A stretch of 64,000 nucleotides of DNA from QYQD01 sp040754095 (GTDB taxonomy: Bacteria; Desulfobacterota; QYQD01): the NCBI GenBank assembly GCA_040754095.1, contig JBFMFO010000015.1, forward strand, positions 1 to 64,000, given 5' to 3'. Position numbers and translations under genes: made by a program. This document shows, piece by piece, positions 43,014-51,482 of this stretch. Under the pieces are notes generated by a model. The model was not told the DNA's origin, did no database searches, and saw nothing but the letters and a program-made list of their open reading frames with translations. Position 1 is the stretch's first letter; each line of letters opens with the position of its first letter.

Positions 43014-44153
43014 TCATCTGCGGCTTATCTCATCTATCGCCCTTATGACTTGGTCAACTTCCTCCATGGTATTGAAATAACCAAGGGAAAGACGGACAGT
43101 GCCGTCCGGGAATGTGCCGATGGTCTTGTGGGCTATCGGAGCGCACTGCAACCCCCCACGAGTCATTATACCATATTTTCGGTCGAGAGTCAGGCATACC
43201 TCAGAGGGGCTTTTACCCTCAATGTTCAAAGAGACAATAGCCGTCTTTTCATCGGCAGCCTGGGGGCCGTAAATTTTTACGCCCCTGATACCGCCTAGCC
43301 CCTCCATCATCTGCCGGATGAGTTGCAATTCGTGGTCCCGGATGCGTTCAATCCCTTGCTCCCGGATGAATCTTATCCCGGCATCCAGTCCGGCGATGCC
43401 TAAGGTATTAGGCGTGCCGCTCTCATAGCGATCCGGAAGAAAATCAGGATGCGCCCAAGACTCAGAACGGCTTCCGGTTCCACCCCTCTTAAGGGGGTTT
43501 AGACGAATATCTTTTGACAGACAGAGTCCGCCGATGCCCGTGGGACCCAGAAGTGATTTATGGCCGGTAAAGGCCAGAAAATCGATCCCGGCCTCCTGCA
43601 TATCAATGGGTATTACGCCGGCGCTCTGCGCCGTATCTACAAGAAAAAAGGCATCCCCCTTGATTTCACCTACTGCTTCAATCGGAAGTATGGTGCCGGT
43701 CACGTTAGAGGCGTGGTTGACTACAACGAATCTTGTTTCCGACCTCAGGACCCTTCGGATATCCTCCGGGTCGAGCTGTCCCTGATCGTCACAGGAAACT
43801 ACAGTAAAATCTACGTTGCGGGACTCCCTGAGATATTGCAAGGGGCGCATAACCGAATTGTGCTCCATAGAGGTAGTAACCACGTGGTCGCCGGGCTGGA
43901 GGAGACCCAGAAGGACGAGGTTCAGAGATTCCGTGACATTGGCCGTAAAGATAACCTGTTCGGAAGAAGGACAATTGAAAAAAACCGCTATTGTCTCGCG
44001 GGCCTCAAAGACTGCCCTCCCCGCCTCTATAGCGTATCTGTGTGCCGAACGTCCCGGACTTCCTGAGGTATTGGTAAGGAATGACGAGATGGCCTCGACC
44101 ACTGCTTTCGGTTTAGGGAAAGACGTAGCGGCCTGATCACAGTAAATAGGCAT
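43014..44153 (-). CDS. Cysteine desulfurase-like aminotransferase class V (YedF-linked type)
   Basis: 379 aa from the second ATG of ATGATG. PLP enzyme of the SufS/IscS fold: TANVTESLNLVLLG near 70, FLVDTAQSAG near 170, AFTGHKSLLGPTGIGGL near 195 with the Schiff-base Lys in GHKS, and RGGLQCAPIAHKTIG near 335 with the persulfide-forming Cys. It matches the cysteine desulfurase family seen beside yedF and DUF3343 (am_tr_V_EF2568 group). It probably mobilises S or Se from Cys or selenocysteine for the neighbouring carriers. 6 nt downstream of yedF. Confidence 0.9.
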   Translation of the reverse strand: MPIYCDQAATSFPKPKAVVEAISSFLTNTSGSPGRSAHRYAIEAGRAVFEARETIAVFFNCPSSEQVIFTANVTESLNLVLLGLLQPGDHVVTTSMEHNSVMRPLQYLRESRNVDFTVVSCDDQGQLDPEDIRRVLRSETRFVVVNHASNVTGTILPIEAVGEIKGDAFFLVDTAQSAGVIPIDMQEAGIDFLAFTGHKSLLGPTGIGGLCLSKDIRLNPLKRGGTGSRSESWAHPDFLPDRYESGTPNTLGIAGLDAGIRFIREQGIERIRDHELQLIRQMMEGLGGIRGVKIYGPQAADEKTAIVSLNIEGKSPSEVCLTLDRKYGIMTRGGLQCAPIAHKTIGTFPDGTVRLSLGYFNTMEEVDQVIRAIDEISRR

Positions 44154-44159
44154 CATGTT

Positions 44160-44783
44160 TTATGGGAAAATGACCTTATCGGCCTTGGCCATGGTTTCCA
44201 GGATGGAAAATATGTTGGAAATAGTGCCGACAGCCAGTTTTTCTTTCAGGTGATAATAATCCAGACAGGTGCCGCAGACCAAAATCTCCATGCCGTTTGC
44301 AGCTAAGTCTTCTAATGCCGGGAGGACCTCTGAATCCTCTATGGTCAGGTACACACCGCGATTGTAGAAGATCAGTTTGTCTGGTTTTACATCCACGCTG
44401 GGCAGGGTTTTAAGCAGGGCCTGAACGAGTATCTTGCCCAGGGCAGCTTCCCCGATGCCCATCTGATCCGATTTAAAGACAAGGACGGTCTCCTTTTTCG
44501 AGCGCATCTTCTGTCGGCCCGGCTGACAGGTCAAAAATTCAGGAGGCGTTGTACCGGTTGCCTTGCCCTCTTCCTTTTTTTTGATGGCAAGATAGAAAAC
44601 CCCCTCCTTTTCTTCAACAGAGACATCGCATCCCCGGCTCTCCGCAAAGCGGGTAACATTCCCTTTGGCGGCTTCGTTATCGACTATGACTATGATTGAG
44701 CCTGTGGATATCTCTTCCAGGGCCTGCTTGGTGCGAAGAACCGGCTGAGGACAGGCCAGCCCACGACAGTCAATGGGTTGCAC
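44160..44783 (-). CDS. yedF: Sulfurtransferase-like selenium metabolism protein YedF
   Basis: 207 aa. The N-terminal TusA/SirA domain has DCRGLACPQPVLRTKQAL (CPxP motif, Cys at about 11). After a linker, the C-terminal DsrE-like domain has FKSDQMGIGEAALGKILVQALL and ILVCGTCLDYY, with the typical Cys pair. This fusion is the YedF of selenium-utilising bacteria (TIGR03527). selD, selA and selB are not in this window. It heads the minus-strand run yedF, cysteine desulfurase, DUF3343. Likely role: sulfur or selenium relay. Confidence 0.92.
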   Translation of the reverse strand: MQPIDCRGLACPQPVLRTKQALEEISTGSIIVIVDNEAAKGNVTRFAESRGCDVSVEEKEGVFYLAIKKKEEGKATGTTPPEFLTCQPGRQKMRSKKETVLVFKSDQMGIGEAALGKILVQALLKTLPSVDVKPDKLIFYNRGVYLTIEDSEVLPALEDLAANGMEILVCGTCLDYYHLKEKLAVGTISNIFSILETMAKADKVIFP

Positions 44784-45221
44784 AAATACCTTCCCTTACT
44801 CCCGACCCCTGTCTTCTTGACATTTGATAAATATCTACAAAAACGGTCGCGTAGTCAAATAGAAAATGACGATGCTTTGTCTATTTTTGATGGATTTTAT
44901 CTATAATGGCTGATGTTATGGGGACAGCGTGGTGAAAAATATTTCCACATCTGGATATGTGAAATTTTTTTCTCTAAATCTCGGGGTATCGGATGAAAAC
45001 TATATGGGAGTTTTTATGGAATATAACTATATATTGTATTAACAGATTATATAGCAACTATATCTATAATCTGTTCAGGATATTATTAACTTATCCGTAT
45101 CACCTTGGTAATGGAAACTTTTTTCACACATACCTGCCTCAGCCACATGGCATATATTTACGTATAAGTTAATCATCCGTAATTTCCAGTAGTTATTAAA
45201 TATGAGACTTTAAAACGAAAT
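44784..45221. other. AT-rich intergenic region
   Basis: About 440 bp, AT-rich, with an inverted pair AACAGATTATATAGCAACTA / ATCTATAATCTGTT near 45041-45075. No gene with coding signature is seen on either strand. It may contain upstream activator sites for the sigma-54 promoter that follows. Confidence 0.5.
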
Positions 45222-45240
45222 TGTGGCACAACTGTTGCAA
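45222..45240 (+). promoter_or_regulatory. Sigma-54 (RpoN) promoter
   Basis: TGGCAC at 45224-45229 and TTGC at 45235-45238. GG (-24) and GC (-12) are separated by exactly 10 bases, the invariant sigma-54 spacing, and all core bases match. It points at the outer-membrane pseudogene. A sigma-54 activator is not identified in the window. Confidence 0.7.
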
Positions 45241-45443
45241 ATATTAATGAATTGCCATTCACTCACACACGCACCGGTGCGCTTTCGCCCGATATTCTTA
45301 TTCCTACTTTAAGTCCCCGCTCAAACCGCAATATTTCCTGTAGCTGTAGATTAAGATCAGGGTCTGATGTCTTGCCAGAATGGCGATGGATAATTCTATC
45401 TGATCTCCTGATAAATTTACGTTGGGCAGGCAGGTATGGTTAA

Positions 45444-45605
45444 TGAACTCGTAAAAAGTCCAAAATATCACGCAAAGCCGCCAAGGACGCAAAAAGAATA
45501 AAATTTGGAACTCATGAAAAAATCTTTTATTACTGGAGTCTCTTGCAAAATTCTTATGATCGAATTGTCGTCATTCCGGCGAAAGCCGGAATCCAGTGAC
45601 TCCGA
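45444..45605. repeat. TCGTAAAAAGTC element fragment within the outer-membrane pseudogene
   Basis: TGAACTCGTAAAAAGTCC at 45444, an ACGCAAAGCCGCCAAGGACGC run, and GTCATTCCGGCGAAAGCCGG at 45571. The first and third parts match the element at 36300-36432. It lies between the sigma-54 promoter and the intact 3' part of the gene. Confidence 0.65.
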
Positions 45606-46254
45606 AAAGATAAGGAGACAAACCCGGCCGAAGCAGGGGCGACTGTCTATTCCGCTGATGACAGCGGCCTTGGAGACATTGAGGGGGGGGTTTTATTATA
45701 GGCTGGTCAATGAGCACGGCGCTGTTCCGGATATCATCCTTAGCCTGGGCGTCAAATCGGACACCGGACGTGATCCCTATGGGCTACAAACTGAGACAGT
45801 CGGCGGCCAGTTACGTTACAAAGAGTTTCCGACAGGCACCGGGCACTGGGGCTATTCCGGAGGCCTGATCTTTGTTAAGACTACCGACCCCGCTATCGTA
45901 TTTCTGAACCTGACGTACTTTTATAACGACTCCAGAGACATCGGGACAGAGAATGGCACATGTTACGGCGAGGTTGATCCCGGGGACAGCTTTGAATATA
46001 ACATCGGCACCGTAGTCGCCCTGAACGAGAAGTTTTCCATGAACTTTACCCTCAACCAGCGCATTACCGGCAAGACTGTGCAGAACGGTTCAGAAATAGC
46101 AGATAGTGATCTTAATGCCATCTCTTTTAACCTGGGTGGCACCTATGCTATTTCTAAACGATTCTCTGTAGATATGACCGCCGGGATTGGGCTGACCTCC
46201 GATGCCAACGATGTGACGTTACTGTTACGAATACCCATTAATTTTGAATTCTAA
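45505..46254 (+). pseudogene. Outer-membrane beta-barrel protein, 5'-truncated remnant
   Basis: The 3' 190 codons encode a good beta-barrel: alternating strands such as LSLGVKSDTGRDPYG, GHWGYSGGLIFVKTTDPAIVFLNLTYFYN, FEYNIGTVVALNEKFSMNFTLNQ, KRFSVDMTAGIGLTSDANDVTLLLRIPINFEF, ending in Phe as barrel proteins do. It resembles the phenol-degradation-MetA/transporter-like outer membrane family (PF13557). The N-terminal 60 codons (from MELMKKS to about PLMTA) are repeat-derived and there is no signal peptide. Weak remnants (LPEWRW...LSDLLINLRWAG, another frame) near 45340-45430 may be part of the lost 5' half. It ends overlapping rlmN by 4 nt. Confidence 0.7.
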
Positions 46255-47378
46255 TGGCCCATGCTTCTTAACCCATCCGCTCCATATACAACATGGGCGT
46301 GCAATTGCCCGCAGGCCGCCGAGATATCGGCGCCCTTGCTATGACGGATAATAGTTGTGTAATGGTTTTTAATCAGTATTTGCTGAAAAGCCAGAACTCT
46401 TTCGGAGGGCGGAGGCTTGAACTCCGAACCTGGATAGGCATTAAATGGTATAAGATTGATCTTGGCCCGGACGTTTTTGAGTAACCTGGCCAAAGCCTGT
46501 GCCTGCTCCGGCGCATCATTTACCCCGTATATAAGAAGATATTCAAAGGTTATCATACGCCGCTGCGGCAGGGGAAAACGCCGGCAGGCATCGATCAATA
46601 CCTCCAGGGGATAAGTCCGGTTGATGGGCATGAGGAAGTTGCGGGTCTTATTATCCGGGGCGTGGAGAGAGACAGCCATGTTTACTGTGATATCCTTCCC
46701 CAGCCTGTCCATCTGAGGTACAAGCCCGCACGTGGATACGGTTACCCTCCGACTGGAAAAGCCGCAGCCATCGCTCGCCAAAAGTATCCGCAAGCCCTTA
46801 AGAAGATTCTCGTAGTTGGCCAAAGGCTCGCCCATGCCCATAAAGACCAGATTGGTCAGCCCGCCGGGGGCGGCGTCTTCGTCTCCGCCTGAGGCGGAGG
46901 ACGTGGACGGCTTCTCCCCGGGGAGAAGTGTGCTTTGGACCGCTAAAACTTGATTTACAATCTCCGAAGTCTTTAAGTTACGTTTAAAGCCGCCCTTTCC
47001 GGTAAGGCAAAACCGGCATCCCATGGCGCAGCCTGCCTGGGATGACAGGCACAACGTGTAATGCCCCTTTTCCGGTATGAGAACACTCTCAATATGGTTG
47101 CCGTCTGAAAGCGCAAAGAGAAATTTTTGTGTGCCGTCCTGCGATCTTTCGATTTCTTTGGGATGAAGGTGGCTGATGTAAGAAAGCCCTGATAGTTTTT
47201 CCCGCAGTTCCCTACTGAGGTTAGTCATCTGGTCAAAGGACGTTACATTACTGCGCCAGAGCCAGCGGAAGATCTGCCCGGCTCGAAAACGCTCCAGACC
47301 GGCAGATAAAACCCAGTCCTCTAATTCAGGCAAGGTCATATCACGTAAGTCTATTTTTGTCGCTTCTATACTTGGCAT
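46251..47378 (-). CDS. rlmN: 23S rRNA (adenine2503-C2) / tRNA (A37) methyltransferase RlmN
   Basis: Radical SAM methyltransferase. The 4Fe-4S motif CAMGCRFC is near residue 112, LVFMGMGEPLAN near 175 and VSLHAPDNKTRN near 225. Catalytic cysteines are in SKGADISAACGQL near the C-terminus and in VSTCG. Start ATG 47378 gives the usual N-terminus MPSIEATKIDLRDMTLPEL; an upstream open frame reaches 47501, but it is translated from a CCCCCTTT-type repeat. The segment at about 155-170 (KPSTSSASGGDEDAAPGG) is an insertion not expected in RlmN and is coded by a TCCGCCTGAGGCGGA palindrome. About 375 aa. Confidence 0.95.
   Translation of the reverse strand: MPSIEATKIDLRDMTLPELEDWVLSAGLERFRAGQIFRWLWRSNVTSFDQMTNLSRELREKLSGLSYISHLHPKEIERSQDGTQKFLFALSDGNHIESVLIPEKGHYTLCLSSQAGCAMGCRFCLTGKGGFKRNLKTSEIVNQVLAVQSTLLPGEKPSTSSASGGDEDAAPGGLTNLVFMGMGEPLANYENLLKGLRILLASDGCGFSSRRVTVSTCGLVPQMDRLGKDITVNMAVSLHAPDNKTRNFLMPINRTYPLEVLIDACRRFPLPQRRMITFEYLLIYGVNDAPEQAQALARLLKNVRAKINLIPFNAYPGSEFKPPPSERVLAFQQILIKNHYTTIIRHSKGADISAACGQLHAHVVYGADGLRSMGH
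46875..46911. repeat. GCCTGAGGC palindrome inside rlmN
   Basis: TTCGTCTCCGCCTGAGGCGGAGGACG: a perfect 7-bp stem around one base, extended by a near-inverted CGTC...GACG. It codes for the low-complexity SSASGGDEDAA insertion just before the MGMGEPL motif. It resembles the CATCCGCC/GGCGGACATC palindrome near 9920. Confidence 0.6.
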
Positions 47379-47400
47379 CACATCTGTACAAAATAAGATT

Positions 47401-47490
47401 TTTAAAATCTCCCCTGCCCCCTCTTTTCCAAAGAGGGGGATTAACGGTATTTCCCCCTTTGGAAAAGGGGGATCAAGGGGGATTTGAAGG
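47401..47490. repeat. CCCCCTTT / AAAGGGGG palindromic repeat
   Basis: AAAATCTCCCCTGCCCCCTC..., CCAAAGAGGGGGATTAACGG, CCCCCTTTGGAAAAGGGGG, AAGGGGGATTTG. It lies upstream of rlmN and creates a spurious in-frame N-terminal extension of about 41 codons. Confidence 0.75.
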
Positions 47491-47533
47491 CCGCAGCACA
47501 TGAATCAGCAAGTTGGACAGCAATGACTTGGCA

Positions 47534-48949
47534 TCATTTTTTTGCTGCCGATTCGCCCGCTACCCAGCCGGTGGTGAAGGCCATCTGCAAATTATAACCG
47601 CCGGTTCTGGCCTGGAGATCTATAATCTCGCCGCAGAAGTAAAGACCCTGTATCTTTTTTGATTCCATGGTAACGGGGCTGATTTCCTTCGTCAATACCC
47701 CGCCTGCGGTCACAATGGCCTCTTCAAGAGGCCGGGCGCCGGTTACGGTAAGCCGCCAATCGCGCAAAAAACCTGCCAACTTACGCCGCTCTTCTATGGT
47801 AATCTCTGCGCCTTTTTTCTCTCCCGGAATAGCAAGCAGATTAGGGACAATGGCCGCCAGCCGCTGGGGAAGCAGCGCTAACAGGATATTCTTAAACTGT
47901 CTTTTCCCCTGATTCTGGAATTCCCTTATCAATCTGGCATCTAGGGTCTTGGCATCCAGGGCCGGTTTCAGGCAGAGGGCAATTTCTATCCGGTCCTTAT
48001 CCATGTGGTCCACCACCACCCGGCTCAGGCTCAGGATGATCGGACCCGAGATGCCGAAATGTGTAAAAAGCATTTCTCCGAATTCTTCGCCGATATTTTT
48101 CCCACGGACATAGACGGAGGCCCGGACATTTTTGAGAGCCAGCCCCTGGAGTTCTTTAACATAAGGCTCTTTTATCAAAAGGGGCACGAGATAAGGTCTA
48201 ATGGGGGCTATGGTGTGCCCTAACTCCTGAGCCATCCAAAACCCATCCCCGGTGGAACCGGTTTGGGGATACGAGGCCCCGCCTGTAGCCAGTATGACCC
48301 GGTCGGCGGCGAGATAGCCACAGTTCGTGTCTAATCCGACTACCCTGTTATTCACCACCCCAAAATCCCCCCATCCCCCCTTTAAAATCCCCCTGTATCC
48401 CCCTTTTCCAAAGGGGGAATGGAACGGTTTCCCTTTTCCAAAGGGGGACTTACTAGATAATCCCCCCTTTACTAAAGGGGGGTGAGGGGGGATTATTCCC
48501 ATTGTCCTTTGTCCGTCGCAGGCGGATGCAGGTTCCACCCGGATATGCTTCACCGCACAGTTTTTAATGATGGACACGCCGTGTTCTTTGGTGAATCGCA
48601 ATAGGGCGCTGACCACATCAAGGGCGCGATTAGAGGCCGGAAAGACGCGCTGCCCGCGTTCCACCACCGTCTGAATTCCCCATCTGTCTAGGAAGTTTAT
48701 AAGATCGCTGTGGAAAAACCGGTTGAAGGCATTGATCAAAAAGCGGCCATCCGGTGTAAAGTTGGCTACATAGTCGTTGATAGCGCCGATGTTGGTAACA
48801 TTGCAGCGTCCCTTACCTGTGATGCCCAGTTTTAGGCCAAGCCGCGGCATTTTTTCCAGCAGGGTTACCCCGGCCCCGCAAGCCGCCGCCCTGCCTGCGG
48901 CCATAAGGCCCGAGGCCCCGCCGCCAATGACTATGACCTTTGTCGGCAC
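47534..48949 (-). CDS. BaiN/RdsA-family (HI0933-like) flavoprotein with an in-frame repeat insertion
   Basis: 471 aa. FAD-binding GGGASGLMAAGRAA at the N-terminus, GKGRCNVTN near 46, GLDTNCGYLAADRVILATGGASYPQTGSTGDG near 212, FTHFGISGPIIL near 290, GGVLTKEI near 423 and CGEIIDLQARTGGYNLQMAFTTGW near 445 place it in the HI0933/BaiN family of uncharacterised flavin oxidoreductases. These are usually about 400-420 aa. The excess is residues about 147-200 (GIIPPHPPLVKGG...SPFGKGKPF...GGYRGILKGG), coded by a genomic palindromic repeat. The frame stays open, and all conserved motifs on both sides are intact. Confidence 0.9.
   Translation of the reverse strand: MPTKVIVIGGGASGLMAAGRAAACGAGVTLLEKMPRLGLKLGITGKGRCNVTNIGAINDYVANFTPDGRFLINAFNRFFHSDLINFLDRWGIQTVVERGQRVFPASNRALDVVSALLRFTKEHGVSIIKNCAVKHIRVEPASACDGQRTMGIIPPHPPLVKGGLSSKSPFGKGKPFHSPFGKGGYRGILKGGWGDFGVVNNRVVGLDTNCGYLAADRVILATGGASYPQTGSTGDGFWMAQELGHTIAPIRPYLVPLLIKEPYVKELQGLALKNVRASVYVRGKNIGEEFGEMLFTHFGISGPIILSLSRVVVDHMDKDRIEIALCLKPALDAKTLDARLIREFQNQGKRQFKNILLALLPQRLAAIVPNLLAIPGEKKGAEITIEERRKLAGFLRDWRLTVTGARPLEEAIVTAGGVLTKEISPVTMESKKIQGLYFCGEIIDLQARTGGYNLQMAFTTGWVAGESAAKK
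48359..48531. repeat. CCCCCTTT composite repeat inside the flavoprotein gene
   Basis: CCAAAATCCCCCCATCCCCC, hairpins CCCCCTTTTCCAAAGGGGG (twice, one partial) and CCCCCCTTTACTAAAGGGGGG, then GTGAGGGGGGATTA...CATTGTCCTTTGTCCG...GCAGGCGGATGC. It lies wholly inside the coding region with no stop codon in the coding frame. It is close to the 55178-55325 copy in content and inverted in orientation. Confidence 0.8.
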
Positions 48950-48981
48950 GTTATGTCCAACACCTGTTTGGATATTTGAGC

Positions 48982-49029
48982 TTAGGATTTGAGTATTGTT
49001 TCGAATTTCGTGCTTCGAATTTCGGATTT
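48982..49029. repeat. CGAAAT-type repeat (half element)
   Basis: GTTTCGAATTTCGTGCTTCG then AATTTCGGATTTAC. One arm only; it sits directly at the thymidylate synthase stop codon and fills the 78-bp gap. Confidence 0.6.
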
Positions 49030-49705
49030 ACTTCTTCATGGTGCGCAATTTGGCCAGTTCCCAGGCATAGTCATACAGATGGAGACCCTTGCTGCTGGCG
49101 ATGATTTCTCCGTCTCCTACGCCGATCTCCTGGGCCATATACTCCTTGAGCATCTGTATGGCCGCCAAGTTGGCCGGAAAGCCGTTCCACAGGTCCCATG
49201 AGCGGAAATAGACCATGAAATGGAGTTTGCCGTAGCGGATACGCGTGTCAATACCGCGCAAGCAGGGAGGGTCATTGAGGTATATGGTAGAGGGGTCGCC
49301 CACGGTCATATAGGCCTGGTTGGTGCCGTGGCCGTCTTCTTTATACATATGGATGACTTCCTGGATCTGCGGTTCCAGATATTGACCGTATGTGTATTCT
49401 TCGTTTGGCCTGCGGGCCGAGGTCATGAGGTAAGGGAGATATTCCTCTACATAGCCCGGCGCTACAGGATTAGGGATGCCAAGGGACGGCGGGATGTCCG
49501 GGATAAGGGGCCGCACGCCGGGATATTTTATGCGCACTACCACAAAGTCAAACTCCAGCCGCTTTTGCCCTTCGTAACTGCCGCGTTCAATGGTATAGGT
49601 GTGTCCCTTTTCTATGATGTGATAGACACATTGAAACCAGGCATCGGGCAGGTCCCGGGCCTCAATATTTTCCATGTGCAGTCCCTGGTTCATTTTTGCG
49701 CTCAT
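49028..49705 (-). CDS. thyA: Thymidylate synthase (ThyA family, archaeal/deltaproteobacterial form)
   Basis: Converts dUMP and methylenetetrahydrofolate to dTMP and dihydrofolate. 225 aa, shorter than E. coli ThyA and similar to the methanogen-type enzyme. PPCLRGIDTRIR near 145 would carry the catalytic Cys, followed by FRSWDLWNGFPANLAAIQ (RSxDxxxGxPxN) and a C-terminal GLHLYDYAW, the expected HLY motif. It overlaps the upstream gene by 4 nt (ATGA). A dGTPase is encoded nearby, so nucleotide metabolism genes lie together. Confidence is lowered by the atypical length. Confidence 0.82.
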   Translation of the reverse strand: MSAKMNQGLHMENIEARDLPDAWFQCVYHIIEKGHTYTIERGSYEGQKRLEFDFVVVRIKYPGVRPLIPDIPPSLGIPNPVAPGYVEEYLPYLMTSARRPNEEYTYGQYLEPQIQEVIHMYKEDGHGTNQAYMTVGDPSTIYLNDPPCLRGIDTRIRYGKLHFMVYFRSWDLWNGFPANLAAIQMLKEYMAQEIGVGDGEIIASSKGLHLYDYAWELAKLRTMKK

Positions 49706-50076
49706 TTCTGAAAAAATATCTTTGCCGCCAGGAGTAGCAGGACGACGGCAAATACCTTCTTAAAGGTGCCTGTAGAAACGTTTTGCAATAGTCTTGCCCC
49801 GACCTGGGCGCCTAAAATTCCACCCAGGCCAAGCAGTGCCCCTACCTTGAAATCCACATGCTGAAATTTACTATGGGCAAATACCGCTGAGAGGGAGATA
49901 ACCAGTATGGCCGCAAAAGAAGTCCCCACCGCCTCCTGGGCTGAAAAGCCGATGAAGATCAGGAGCGGGACCATAATAAAACCTCCGCCCAATCCGGTAA
50001 AACTGGCCGCCATGCCCACTATTATCCCGGCCATTATAAATAAAATAAAGTTGCTGTAGGTGGGGTTGAACGTCAT
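49702..50076 (-). CDS. Short TauE/SafE (TSUP)-family membrane protein
   Basis: 124 aa from ATG 50076 (a longer frame to 50151 has no family support). Four transmembrane segments with GLGGGFIMVPLLIFIGFSAQEAVGTSFAAIL near residue 28 and GILGAQVGARLL near 86, the two hallmark TSUP motifs. Normal members have two such repeats (about 250 aa); this is a half-size form that would need to dimerise. Probably an organic or sulfur anion exporter; substrate unknown. Translationally coupled to the thymidylate synthase by a 4-nt overlap. Confidence 0.8.
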   Translation of the reverse strand: MTFNPTYSNFILFIMAGIIVGMAASFTGLGGGFIMVPLLIFIGFSAQEAVGTSFAAILVISLSAVFAHSKFQHVDFKVGALLGLGGILGAQVGARLLQNVSTGTFKKVFAVVLLLLAAKIFFQK

Positions 50077-50233
50077 GACACCTGGTAATTTAGCCAAAGA
50101 GCGCTCATTAGTCAATTGTTTTCCCTTGATGCCGTAGGGTGTGTGTACCATTTGGGGGATGGGACGCCCCCCTCAAATGGGGGTTGTGGGGATTTTAAGA
50201 TAAAAATGGTGAAGGGCTGCTTATCCGGTTCTG

Positions 50234-51397
50234 TCAAAATTTACGCGGCAAGGGTTGAGGCATGAAGGCTATTTGCCCCTGCTCCAGAAAATACTCATCT
50301 GTCATACCGGCGATAAAGTCGCGCGCTACTTCGGCCGGCTTTGTTTCTTCCAGATAGGAAGGACTCATCCCATCTAAAAAATCTTTGAAGATGCCTGATT
50401 CTTGATTGTTGTCCAGGATATCATTCAGATATTTTGCGAAGAGATCGGCATAGAGGCGGTTGATCTTTGCTGCCTGGGTCTTTATGGTTGGATTTCGATA
50501 TATCCTTTCGATGTTGAAATCTTTCAGTTCCTTCAGGGTATCGGCCGCTTCCGGACTGAAGGCAACAAAGTCTTTACCTATGCTCGACAGCAGGATATCT
50601 TCTACCAGGTTATAGACTATCGAGCCGTTTGTATCGCCCAATCTTTTTTTACAGCGCTCAGGAATATCTTCACGCCGGATAAGATTGAGGCGGATGGCAT
50701 CTTCTATGTCTCGTCCTATGTAACTGATGGTGTCTGCCATGCGCACTACACAGCCTTCCATGGTCATGGGGATAAGTTCCGTCCCGGCGTTTTTTTTCTT
50801 AGCCTCCATTTCCTGTTCCAACGTAGAGAAAGTCTTACCCTTCTGCGGGGCAAGACGGGCGTTGTGCACTTCACCATCATGGCATAATATGCCGTCCAGA
50901 ACCTGTAAGGACAGGTTCCACCCGCGGCCTTTACGTTCAATTTTTTCCAGGAAACGCACGCTTTGGATATTGTGCTGGAACGCACCTATACCATGCCTTA
51001 CACATATTTCAGAGAGATAGCCCTCCCCGTCATGGCCAAAAGGAGGATGCCCGATGTCATGGCCCAGGGCTATAGCCTCAATAAGGTCCTCGTTCAGCCC
51101 CAGATGCCGGCCGATAGTCCTGCCTATCTTTGACACCAATTGGACGTGAAGGACTCGGTGCGTAATATGGTCATTTTTGATAAGAGAGAAGACCTGGGTC
51201 TTGTCAATATAGCGGGTGTAGGCCTGGGAGTGCAGGATGCGATCGGCATCGACTGAAAATTCCTGTCTATGGCCATGGAGTAAGCGCTCTTCCGGTTGTC
51301 GGCGCACTGCTTCAGCGCTGAGTGTGGCATAAGATGAGAGGTACTGTCGTTCTCGTTCGTTTAATCTCTCTTTCAACAAAACAAGTTCATTACCCAT
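50234..51397 (-). CDS. dgt: HD-domain deoxyguanosinetriphosphate triphosphohydrolase (dGTPase)
   Basis: 387 aa. The HD motif is complete: RILHSQAYTRYIDKTQVF near 55, ITHRVLHVQLVSKIGRTIG near 80, and ALGHDIGHPPFGHDGE near 110, with MADTISYIGRDIEDA near 220 supplying the last Asp. This is the dGTPase/dNTPase family that breaks dNTPs to nucleosides and triphosphate. Length is typical of deltaproteobacterial forms. It lies in a run of minus-strand genes but is separated by about 157 bp from the TSUP gene. Confidence 0.9.
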   Translation of the reverse strand: MGNELVLLKERLNERERQYLSSYATLSAEAVRRQPEERLLHGHRQEFSVDADRILHSQAYTRYIDKTQVFSLIKNDHITHRVLHVQLVSKIGRTIGRHLGLNEDLIEAIALGHDIGHPPFGHDGEGYLSEICVRHGIGAFQHNIQSVRFLEKIERKGRGWNLSLQVLDGILCHDGEVHNARLAPQKGKTFSTLEQEMEAKKKNAGTELIPMTMEGCVVRMADTISYIGRDIEDAIRLNLIRREDIPERCKKRLGDTNGSIVYNLVEDILLSSIGKDFVAFSPEAADTLKELKDFNIERIYRNPTIKTQAAKINRLYADLFAKYLNDILDNNQESGIFKDFLDGMSPSYLEETKPAEVARDFIAGMTDEYFLEQGQIAFMPQPLPRKF

Positions 51398-51482
51398 AGC
51401 GACATTAGTATAACCTATAGGCCAAATTGAATAAATGTTTTTGTGCTAAGGGCAGTAAGTTACGTGGTATGAGGGTGGATAT

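Noticed and set aside
47379..47501. 41-codon N-terminal extension of rlmN
   Set aside because: Translated from a CCCCCTTT repeat; the family N-terminus begins at ATG 47378.
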